The notes under the pieces: generated by a model
What the model saw: only the letters and a program-made list of their open reading frames with translations
Databases searched by the model: none
What the model was told of the DNA's origin: nothing
Source: Shinisaurus crocodilurus
Lineage: Eukaryota; Chordata; Lepidosauria; Squamata; Shinisauridae
NCBI GenBank assembly: GCA_021292165.1
Contig: CM037877.1
Location: 211,338,715 to 211,402,714, forward strand
Direction of reading: 5' to 3'
Length of the DNA: 64,000 nt
Shown: piece after piece, positions 55,290 to 64,000 of the stretch
Layout of the letters: every line of letters starts with the position of its first letter
Numbering within the stretch: the first letter of the stretch is position 1
Translations under genes and position numbers: made by a program

Positions 55290-55475
55290 GGTTTTTTTTT
55301 AATGAGCTAATGCTGCTTATTCCTTTGATATTTGTGTTTTAATTGTGTTTTTAATTTATTTATTTTTATGCCAGATTTTAATTAAGATTTTGTTTTAATC
55401 TCAATTTTATTAGTGTTAGTCACCTTGAGTGGCACTTCTGGTGGAAAGGTGGGATATAAATTTAATAAATAGAAA
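55290..55475 (+). mobile_element. L2-like LINE 3' end
   Basis: T-rich 3' UTR ending GTTAGTCACCTTGAGTGGCA and a GGGATATAAATTTAATAAAT tail. Confidence 0.55.
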
Positions 55476-56159
55476 TAAATAGCATTGTCAGCTGATAAGA
55501 AAAACGAAATGACCTGGCCTGTGATCCTTATTTATTTATTTATTATTTACATTTATTAATCACCCATCTGGCCGACAACCGGTATCATGTTCAATGTTCT
55601 TGACCCTCCTTCCAGTTCAGAGGATGACTAAGTAAGGCATTTCCACCCCCTTACTTGGTCCCTTCAGACCAGCAGACAACTTTACCTGACTCATCAGCTT
55701 CAGAGGACTTTCTCCCTGACACTCAGCAAGCAAAAAGGATGGTCACCCAGCAGCTGTAACAATAGACTTCTCTTTTCAGATGGCATGTCTCCAATTCCTA
55801 CAGATTTATGGATATTATTGGTCATGTGTGACAGCCAGTAGCATGTAATTTCCCCATTTTACGCCCTATTCTGAACACACTATCAATAAAGTGGAAATCA
55901 TAGCTCAGTCTTGCCTCAGTCAGGTGTTTTAAGGACAATAACAGGCCAAATTAGGTTCCCAGAAGCAATGACACTGACAAAGCCAGATAAGGATATAGAT
56001 AGAAATATTTATTTTAGAAGACAATCTTATGATTTTACAGTTCTGACTGATCATTCTTTGGCTCACTTTAATGCTTCTTAGTATGAGAGTCACATGTCAC
56101 CACTATGCTTACTTTCCCAGTTCCTCTTTATTTGCATGAAAATCCAAAACAGCTTAATC
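55476..56159. other. Unassigned; repeat end near 55535
   Basis: TTATTTACATTTATTAATCA followed by CCCATCTGGC is shared with 62145-62180. Remaining sequence unassigned. Confidence 0.4.
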
Positions 56160-56346
56160 AGTAAACTTAATAAAGGAGTAAAGTGTATATGTCCCTGAGC
56201 CCCAAATAAGCTTTGGACTACCCCATATTATATATTTCCATGACCAGGGGACTGATCTTTTGAGATCCACAACAGTTCTCTCCAAACAATCATTTATGCA
56301 CAATGCTCATTAATGCAGGATAGCCCCAGATGACAAGCACAGAAAG
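56160..56346 (-). repeat. Diverged, internally deleted third copy of segment A
   Basis: AATAAGCTTTGGACTACCCC resembles 56362-56385, and GATCCACAACAGTTCTCTCC...TGCTCATTAATGCAGGAT resembles 56672-56740. It lies head-to-tail with the right arm. Confidence 0.65.
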
Positions 56347-57048
56347 GGGGCTATGCACCTCACAATAAGCTTTAGGACATCCCAAATAATACACCCACAC
56401 CTCCAGGTGAGTGTACTCTACAAGATGGCACTGAATCATAACCAGCCAAATGCTTTATTTGGGCACAGGGCACTGTTCAAGCATGGCACCCCTATGCCAA
56501 TAATAGGCAACACATCTAGAAAGGAATAAGGAAGTGGGGGATACCCCAAAACATACATCTCAATGTCCCAAAGCACTTTGTTTTCAAGGCACTGGAATCT
56601 GGAATCATTGTGCATTAATTATCATTATGCATCTGGAATCATTATGTATCTGGTAGATTATGCATCCCTTTAAGATCCACGACCATTCTCTCCAATTAAA
56701 ACTGTCATCTTTATGCAATGCTCATTAAGGCATGATGATCCCAGATAATAATTACAATTGAAGAACTGGGGATATGAGCCAATCATAGAGATATATGATA
56801 TCGGCTAGTCTAACAACTGTTTTGAGGAGCAGGGGCATATAAACTTTAGTTCTTCATTGCCAGCCACATGTAACAGAGGTATCCCTATCTAACTAACAGA
56901 AGACTTTGCAAAAACTCAACATCCTTTGCAATGCATAGGGAAGAATAAGGGGAAATGATTTCCATTAACTTGGCACAGTCTGTTCCAAAAACCATTTTAC
57001 CCGGGAGCCGGGACCCATTTATCTGGCTCATGGCCTGCCACGCCATGA
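56347..57048 (-). repeat. Right arm of inverted repeat (order B then A on minus strand)
   Basis: Read on the minus strand: B (57048-56993), then A (56998-56347). In the left arm the order is A then B, so the arms are circular permutations of each other. Confidence 0.9.
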
Positions 57049-57116
57049 GCTCATGGGGGGGGGGAAGGCTCCACCGCCTGATCATGGCAGCAGCTGTTCT
57101 TTAACTCCCGATTAAC

Positions 57117-57165
<49 letters not shown>
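57117..57165. repeat. (AAT)n microsatellite
   Basis: About 16 ATA units just outside the right inverted arm. Confidence 0.95.
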
Positions 57166-59039
57166 CCCATTAACCCTGCTACTGTTATACCCTGGTTACA
57201 TAATATTATATCCCAATAAGGAAAAGAGAGAGAAAAAATGGAATTAAAAGGAATTAAAAATTATTAATAACAAAGATATTAATATTATCGAGTAAATCTT
57301 AAATCATAATTATTTCTTCTTAAATATTACTCTTCTTCCACGCCGATCGTCTCTTCTCTCTATCTTTGCTTATCCCGACACATAATCCTTAACCAAGCTC
57401 ACCACCAACCGCTCCTTGCTCTGCTGGCTGTGGTCCATCTCCATCTTCTTCCAAAAGCCCCTTTTCACACAGTAGTTCCATACCTTGACTCCAAGATGTA
57501 ACCCTGTGCCTTTTTCCGATGAGACATACTTCTGAGTAGACATGCATAGGATTGTACTGTTATGGTGACACTGGGATTATTTCATGATCATTTGGCAAAG
57601 TTAAAGTGAGGGGCATTTTGCTGAACAGTGCAACCCTTAATTGATGTTCTTGTGCAATTGTTGTCTTTTGGACACATAGATGGGTGTACGTATCTTTCTA
57701 GAAAATTAAGTTTGAAAAAAATCCATATTAGGATTATCAGGGGCTACTTTGAAAGGCTGAAGTGAGGAATATTTTGTCCAGCAGACCAAAGGGCCTCCTG
57801 AGGAAATTTCCACACTTAGGCCGACACCAGAAGAAGCTTTTATGGGGCCATTGCCCAGCCTCATTCACAGAATTTTAGCAGGGGTGGGGTCCAGGTGTCA
57901 TCTTCTTCAGCTCATAACCCTCCTGTGTTTTCCCACCACTTTTTTGGTCTTTTCTCTTACCACAGAAAATCCATTAAGAAAGAAAAGATGGATTAGTAGC
58001 ACTAGGAGCCCTCTGTCTAGAAGCACCTTTACATTCTGGGGCCATATTGCAAAGTGCCCCATACGCACTGTCCTGCAAACAGGTGCTATTACACTTAAGT
58101 AGGTGGTGCAATTGAAGCCTGGCCATGCTATCCTTCAGATCTGAGCTTTATGCGTGATCCATTTTTGGATGATGTACAAGATGGGCTCTCCTAGATGACT
58201 CGCAAACAATATGCCTACAATTTCCCCCTGCAATATGCATCTGGTATCTGCAAGTGAAATGTTTTGGCCTAGCTGGTGCTAAGTTCCTGCATGAAAAACT
58301 CTGTCTGGGCACACTTTTCTTTCATCTTGGCAGTGCACACACACTGCTAGATGAACCACTGGTCTCAGATCCCACCCTGGCAAGGTGTTGTGACAAAGGG
58401 GCCGGGCAGCGGTGATGGCTCTTCTTTCTTGCAGACATTTTAAAGAAAGATCCACATTACATGGCAGAATGCAGCCCTGCTCCCAGGAGGAACATGACTG
58501 ATCCATGACATTTTGTCCTCCCAAATACTGACATTGTGTTATTGGAAAGGTGCACTCAAAAATCCTGTGTAACATAGCAAAGGACCCCAAGTGCACTTCT
58601 CTTGCTTATTTAACTGCTCATGTGAGTGGTCTACTCATATGAGCAGTGGTCCAGGGAAGAGACTGCAGTTCAGTTTCCTTACGATAAATTTTCAAGTACG
58701 GAACACTCACAGAAATTGAACTGCAAGCTTTCATGAGTTCTCTTCTCCTTGGACATTACATTGCTTACATGAGTAGACTGGCACTCATGTGAGCAGTTAT
58801 AAGCACACACAAAAATGCTTGGAGAAGGTTACACATCATCTGGCTTTACATCAGACAGTATTGACACAGCCAAAACAGGTCCAGATGGAGCAAAAAGAAA
58901 CTATTAGGTACAAACTCAGTACACAACAGCTTGCGGGCACACAGTGAAAAAAATAGGTGCTGCTATTGCTATTAAGTAGGTGATGCAATTGAAGCTTGGG
59001 CATACTGTCCTTCAGATCTGAGTTTAGGTGTGATCTGTT
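57166..59039. other. Intergenic, old repeats, no gene
   Basis: 57805-58035 has an interior like 560-772 and 25998 (CCACAGAAAATCCATTAAGA), so it is probably another decayed copy. Two related stretches, GGTGCAATTGAAGC...CCTTCAGATCTGAG at about 58106 and 58980, are a short direct duplication. Confidence 0.45.
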
Positions 59040-59740
59040 TCTGGAAGATGAATAATCTGGAGAGGCTGAATGTAAACTCCCCATGATATGTAAAAGTCAA
59101 AACATCGTGGAATAGAGTTTCAAGATTCAACCCCCCCCCCCACTCCAATGCCTCCTCGCAGCCATTGCAGAAAGAACCGTGCCAGCTGCCCTCTGAGGTC
59201 AGAAAAGTGACCTTGGAGAATGAGGAAAGAGGGTGTTCCAGTGGGTTGGGAGGAGAGGAGACTAGAGGGACCAGCATACGAGTTATCCTGAGCCTCCTCG
59301 GCTCCTCCAGTGTCCTCCCTTCCCCCTCTGAAGAGCCCTTGCTAGAAAAGTCTGTCTAGCAAAAATCACCCAAGACAGAGGACGTGGAGGCAAACACTCT
59401 AACCACTATGCCAGTGTGGCGTAGTGGTTAGAGTGTTGGACTGGGACTCGGGAGATCCGGGTTCTAGTCCCCGCTTGGCCATGAAACTCACTGGGTGACT
59501 TTGGACCAGTCACTTGACTCTCCGCCTAACCTACCTCACAGGGTTGTTGTGAGGATAAAATGGAGAGGAGTAGGAGTAGGAGTATGTAAGCCACCTTGGG
59601 TTCCTTGCAGGAAAAAAGGTGGGGTATAAATATAATAAATAAATAAAATATTGCCTCTGCCGCTCCTCCCATGAATCTCGGAAGCCTCTTCGTTTGGGAG
59701 CTTCCAAGCGGCGAGGGCACAATCGATAGGATTGCGCCCT
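59040..59740. mobile_element. DNA transposon with AATCCTATG-type end, split by a SINE
   Basis: Matches 43600-44000 (GTGCCAGCT...AAGTTATCCTGAG... and the right end AGGATTGCGCCCT). The left limit is approximate. Interrupted by the SINE at 59403-59652. Confidence 0.6.
59403..59652 (+). mobile_element. Full-length Sauria-type SINE with inverted 5' extension
   Basis: CCAGTGTGGCGTAGTGGTTA head, GATCCGGGTTCTAGTCCCC B box, TTGTTGTGAGGATAAAATGG, tail (AATA)n. Directly upstream, 59393-59412 is the inverse of the SINE head. Confidence 0.92.
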
Positions 59741-59741
59741 A

Positions 59742-59993
59742 AGAGAACAATCCTATGGTCCCTCACGTGCGTTCCGGGAGCCATAGGACAGTTCAGGAAA
59801 AAACCTCCAAGGCAGTAGACAGAGCTACACACTTGGAGGGGGTCTTTCCCTGATGTTGGAGTCTCCCTCTTAGTTCCTGCTAGTCACTACAAAGATTTTC
59901 ATGGTGGTTTCCCCTGTGAGAGCCAACAGGGTATGGGAAGGCTTCACTTCACATATTAGAGGCTTCACTCTGGCAACATAGGATTGCTCTCTC
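59742..59993. mobile_element. Short DNA transposon, AATCCTATG/CATAGGATT ends
   Basis: GAGAACAATCCTATGG to CATAGGATTGCTCTCT, about 250 bp, inverse termini. It directly abuts the previous element. Confidence 0.65.
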
Positions 59994-60490
59994 AGTCTTG
60001 ATTATAGTATCAGATTGAACTCTAAAGAGCAATTGTCTAAATTGGGGTGGCGGACTTCAGGCTTTCAGGATCTACTTTGTTTTTTACAGGTGCAAAATAT
60101 TGTCTCAAGGGGGTTAGCATACACTTAGCATTAAGGAACAAGGTGCCTCTTCACCTACGAATTTACAACTGAGTTCTACAATCCTTTTACACAAAAATGT
60201 CCTCTTTCTTTCTCCCCAAGCTTTCTTCATTTTAGCAGTATGATTATTATGTTAAAAGCCTTTTTTGTGGCTAGCAGTTTTCCTGGTGGGAAAGGGCTCC
60301 AACGTGCCTCTTGCCACAACAGGCTGGAACACCCCACCCGCCAGCCGCCAGTGGATTTGCTTGTTGATACAACTCTTGTAATGTGAGCCCTTGTTATTGT
60401 GTTGCCTTCTTCAAGAGGAGGCCATGTTATGTATTGCCTTCTTCAAGAGGAGGCCAATCAAGAGAAAACACGTTTACTAACTTTGAGAGC
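59994..60490. other. Intergenic, nothing recognised
   Basis: A local direct repeat, GCCTTCTTCAAGAGGAGGCCA, occurs at about 60403 and 60438. Confidence 0.45.
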
Positions 60491-60520
60491 AATATATATA
60501 TATATATATATATATATATT
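60491..60520. repeat. (AT)n microsatellite
   Basis: About 14 TA units. Confidence 0.95.
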
Positions 60521-60532
60521 ACACTCCTTAGA

Positions 60533-60596
60533 TCGGTGTTCTCCAACCTTGGGTCCCCAGGTGTTTTTGGCCTACAACTCCCAGCATGCCCCAGCA
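60533..60596. mobile_element. Half of a foldback hAT MITE
   Basis: GGTGTTCTCCAACCTTGGGT to CAGCATGCCCCAGC, the left half of the 52838 family. The right half is missing. Confidence 0.85.
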
Positions 60597-60827
60597 GGAC
60601 ATCCATTCATGAATGGCATTTACTCATGTAACAATTTCTAGGGGAGTCTGCTGAAGTGGACTGTAGCCCACAAACGCTTATCTATAACAATAAAATATGA
60701 TGCTTTTCTGTCCGTCTATCACCGCCATAGCACCAAGACTGTGAAACCAAGGCACCTGAAACGTGGCATGCATACGAAGGGCCTGCTAGGGGTGGGAACC
60801 TCTCAGTTATTCAGCTTTTAAAACACA

Positions 60828-61260
60828 TTGGCTGTGTTCGCACAACACTCTAAGCCATGGTGGCTTCGATGTCATGGCTTGTTGTAGGGTTTCGTAGCCA
60901 CACCTGGGCTTGCTGTATTGTCTGAACCCAGACAACACAACAAGCCCAGGTGTAGCCCCAAACCTTACAGAACCACTTGGCAAGAGCAGGAAAATCCTGC
61001 TGCCGCTCTTGCCAAGCGGCTCCCGGTAATGCACTTTGGGCAGCTGTTATCGGCTTCCCTGCCACCGCACGGTGCCCCCTCAAGTCCCACACGGGGCTTG
61101 GGGAAGCAGTGTGCAACAGACCCCAGAGGTGGGGGAATGAGCCACGCTCTGATCAGTCTCCTCTAGAGGAGACTGATCAAAGCACAGCTCGTGTGTCACC
61201 ACCACCCCGCCTGTCACTGTGGTCGCCGGGTGGCTCTAGAGAAGACCGATCCGAGTGTGG
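60828..61260. repeat. Foldback-type repeat with strong hairpins
   Basis: Starts GGCTGTGTTCGCACAACAC. CTTGGCAAGAGCAGG near 60978 pairs with GCTCTTGCCAAG near 61004. 61150-61179 is a perfect 30-bp palindrome (TGATCAGTCTCCTCT and its inverse). Confidence 0.7.
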
Positions 61261-61329
61261 CACATTCCCCCCCCCCGCATCTGGCTTGAGGCTGGCCAGC
61301 AGCCAGCAGCTGGCTTTGCTTCTGGGAGC

Positions 61330-62085
61330 GCTGCCAAAAGTCCAGCTGAGATAAGATTAGAAGTTGTGCTGCTTCAGAGGAGTGGAGCAGAGAGAAGCCT
61401 AGTTATTCCAAAGTCCAAGGGTCAAGCAGAGGCATCGTCAGGGTCTGTCCAAAGTTGAGTCCGGGGTTCAAGGCAAGGGTCAGGAGCCGGGTCAGGAACA
61501 AGAGCCAAGGAGGACATTGTTTCCCAATACCCAGGCTTCAGTGAGTGAGCGTTTTTATACTGCCTGGGCACGCCCATCCCACAGCTGGAGCTCCTTAGCA
61601 GCAGGCTGATTATAAAAGCCTCACAACGTCCTGGCTTGCAGCCGGACACTGTGTCGGGGGGCCTGCATCTGTTCCTTCCGTCTCATCCTCCTCCTCTGTC
61701 TGGGACTCGGGGCCTGCACCACCTCCACCTCTGATTCTGACTCCTCCCGGGCTGGGGAACTCCCACGGGTCATGCCAGAGGGGCCTGCCAGCTCTTCAGC
61801 TGCCCGGTCAGCCCCGTCTGGAGCAGCAGTGTCTGAACAGGCCTGTGGCTTATGCTGGCTCAGCTTGTCTGAGCGTGGAAAGCTAAGCAGGGTCAGGCCT
61901 GGTTATTACTTGGATGGGAGACCCCTCCTCTAGTTTCCTGCACTGAGCAGGGGGTTGGACTCGATAGCCTTGTAGGCCCCTTCCAACTCTATGATCTATG
62001 AAATCTCTATGAACTCTGCTCCTGAGGAATGTCCAGGGAACTGGGTGGGTCATCCTGGAGGGGTGGTGGTGTCATGACACACACA
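61330..62085 (-). mobile_element. Possible LTR (minus strand), interrupted by a 5S SINE
   Basis: On the minus strand, TGTCATGACACCACC starts at about 62077 and a TATA-like GCAGTATAAAAACGC lies at about 61550. Sequence on both sides of the SINE has the same character. No target duplication was found; limits are provisional. Confidence 0.35.
61838..62012 (+). mobile_element. 5S-rRNA-derived SINE, full length
   Basis: ACAGGCCTGTGGCTTATGCT head, 5S-like A/C boxes, CR1-like tail. Confidence 0.92.
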
Positions 62086-62103
62086 CACCCCACCTGGCAA
62101 CCC

Positions 62104-62146
<43 letters not shown>

Positions 62147-62148
62147 TA
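62104..62148. repeat. (ATT)n microsatellite
   Basis: About 15 TTA units followed by TTTACATTTATTAATCG, as at 55535. Confidence 0.95.
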
Positions 62149-62929
62149 CATTTATTAATCGCCCATCTGGCTGGCAACCGGCCACCCTATCCCAGCAGAG
62201 GGAGGTTACTCGTGAGCCACCCCTCTCTGCTGGGATTGGCAGCAGCCAGCTATGTTCCCGCTGTCCCCACCTGCCGTTTCAGGTCAGCAGTGCTGGCAGG
62301 GAAGAGACTGCCACTGCTGCCCGCTGCCACAGCCAGTCCTTTCAGCTGGGCACAGCAGTGGGCAGCGGACATCGCTTCAGCCTACTTGTGAGTAGGCTGA
62401 AGCGATGGCCACTCCCCCATTCCCCCCTCCCCACTGCCACTGACAAGCCGTGGCAGGGAGGGGGAGAAAACTCATTTCACCTGCGGGATACCCGCAGGAG
62501 GACCGGGGGGGGGGGGAGGCAACCTACCCCCGATGTGCCCAATCATCTGTCAGGTGTATTGGCGGCAGGGTGGCTTCTAAGCTTGTGTGAACCCTCCCAG
62601 TAATTAATTTTAATGTGTCTATGTGGCTGAAGCTTGCAATAGACTTCCCTAACCAGCGCAAAGCATTGTAGTCCACACACAGTTTGAATCCAGAGGAGAT
62701 TAATAGGTGGAGGGACAGAATTATAGGCCTGCCTCTCCCCACCTTGCTGTGGGGCAGCACCCCTCCAGGGGGATGGAGTGGACAGACCCCATCCTCAAGA
62801 GGTTATAGGGCTGCTGCACCTGGCAGCAGATGTGGCTTCCCTCAGAGAAGGTGAGCACAATGTGTCCAACTCTGAGTCCGTTGTGTAAATTTGCTTGCAG
62901 CCTTCACTGTATCCATGTAAGGGTTATAT
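62149..62929. other. Intergenic, repeat end then unassigned
   Basis: The first ~40 bp are the inverse of a retroposon 3' end. GAGTAGGCTGAAGCGATG around 62391 and its inverse upstream (CATCGCTTCAGCCTAC, about 62369) form a hairpin. Confidence 0.4.
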
Positions 62930-63065
62930 TCTTCACCTTTAAACCAGACTTGGTTGGACTGGGCAGCCCTTCAAACAGAGGACACCTTCAAAATAGGGGA
63001 CAGTTCCTCTGGCAGCCCTTCAAATAGAGGACTGTCTTCTGTATAAAAGGACACATGGCCACCCT
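62930..63065 (-). repeat. Fragment of the CTAGGGTG-ended repeat, inverted
   Basis: GGACACATGGCCACCCTG at the right equals the left end of 28856-29242 in reverse. CCCTTCAAATAGAGGAC is its repeated phrase. Confidence 0.7.
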
Positions 63066-63130
63066 GTGTGTGATTGTGACACAATCATCTGAATGCTGAA
63101 GTTGTCATATAGCCCAGTATTGATCAAAGT

Positions 63131-63136
63131 TTTATT
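63131..63136 (-). terminator. Candidate CTSE polyadenylation signal
   Basis: AATAAA on the minus strand, about 250 bp after the CTSE stop, the only exact hexamer I noticed between the stop and the next repeat. Confidence 0.5.
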
Positions 63137-63383
63137 TAAAAAGAGAAAAGAAAAGAAATCTGCAGATAACTTCACTAAAATGTCCAGCACGGTGCTCTAT
63201 GTTGAAAATGGATGTCTCTAAAAACTAAAGACTTCTGCCAAGGGTCTCAAGGCATTTGCATATGTAGAGGAGTGTCCTTATCCCCACTGTATTCCTAAGG
63301 GAAACTGAGGCACAGGTGGGGGAGACATTACTTCACCGGGGGCGGGGCTGCTCAGAGAGGGACGCCTGTGCTAGCCAAGTCCT
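63137..63383 (-). other. CTSE: Probable CTSE 3' UTR
   Basis: Lies between the CTSE stop and the candidate poly(A) signal; no repeat seen in it. Inferred from position only. Confidence 0.5.
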
Positions 63384-63548
<165 letters not shown>

Positions 63549-63756
63549 CTAATGGGGAGAGAGAGAAGTAGCAGGTGTCAAATCAAACAATATTAATTTA
63601 CACGAGTGCCACCCAATATGCCAGCATTTTCAGACATGTCAGTAACTCCCTGGAAAAAGAAGAAAGGAGCACCTGAAATTCTTTACTTACCCTTGCCTAC
63701 GCTGGCATGGACTGTCAACTTTGTGTGTGTATGCTGTGTATGCTCAGTTCTCATAC
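63549..63756. other. Last CTSE intron, start
   Basis: Intron sequence upstream (minus strand) of the last exon; nothing else recognised. Confidence 0.5.
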
Positions 63757-64000
63757 TGTCAGGGAACGCTGGCAACAGAGAGTAGCAGCAAGCACGCTAG
63801 GGTGGCCACTTATGGATTCGTGAATGGGAAAACAACAGCCATCCAGGACTTGACCCTGGATGCGCATGCTGAACGGGCCTGTATCATGGAGGCCTGGTTG
63901 GATGAGACATGAGGAGTATAAGTCTCTCCCAGCTTTTCCCAGCTGGGTTCTCTGTGTTGCACAGCAGGCAAGACCTAGGGGGTGGGGAGGCGGAGTTGCA
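63757..64000 (+). mobile_element. Possible LTR start, cut by window end
   Basis: TGTCAGGGAACGCTGGCAAC resembles the 5' start of an LTR, with GAGGAGTATAAGTCTC as a TATA-like element at about 63911. Only the first 244 bp are visible. It lies in the CTSE intron, antisense to the gene. Confidence 0.4.

Noticed and set aside
53016..57048. Inverted repeat as ends of a single large DNA transposon
   Set aside because: The arms are circularly permuted and the interior holds unrelated SINEs and MITEs and no transposase, so plain terminal inverted repeats do not fit.
7493..62012. Possible true 5S rRNA genes
   Set aside because: The 5S-like part covers only the middle of 5S rRNA, followed by a CR1-like tail. 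They are SINEs, not functional rRNA genes.

Overview
The window looks like nuclear DNA of a squamate reptile (lizard or snake). It carries many copies of two SINE types that I associate with squamates: a 5S-rRNA-derived SINE ending in a CR1-like 3' tail, and a tRNA-derived 'Sauria-type' SINE. It also holds CR1, L2-like and L1 LINE fragments, a decayed Ty3/gypsy element, solo LTRs and many short non-autonomous DNA transposons, several with exact 8-bp target duplications (hAT type). The species assignment is inference from repeat content only.

Two real protein genes were found by reading splice sites, both on the minus strand. RAB7B (late-endosomal Rab GTPase) has five coding exons between 41040 and 25741. 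They join in frame to a 200-aa protein with all Rab nucleotide-binding motifs and a C-terminal Cys-Cys. CTSE (cathepsin E) enters from the right edge: its last coding exon lies at 63548-63384 and the rest is outside the window. Both genes map to the same small neighbourhood in other vertebrates, so this is a conserved gene pair.

Layout. 1-1.6 kb: unassigned sequence and a frameshifted C2H2 zinc-finger pseudogene. 1.6-1.9 kb: CpG-rich inverted repeat. 1.9-4.6 kb: tandem duplication of an unrecognised sequence. 4.6-6.3 kb: internally deleted Ty3/gypsy gag-pol remnant. 6.4-13 kb: three tandem copies of a ~2.34-kb unit, each carrying the same SINE and MITE. 13-25 kb: repeats only, including a CR1 3' end and an L1 ORF2 end split by a hAT insertion. 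25.7-41 kb: RAB7B, its introns full of transposons. 41-63 kb: intergenic repeats, including two solo LTRs overall (26.2 kb and 51.8 kb), nested transposons, and a near-identical 0.65-kb inverted repeat at 53.0 and 56.3 kb whose two arms are circularly permuted relative to each other. 63.1-64 kb: CTSE 3' end and the start of a possible LTR.

No CRISPR, operon or prokaryotic system is present. The long open frames elsewhere are fortuitous or derived from transposons.
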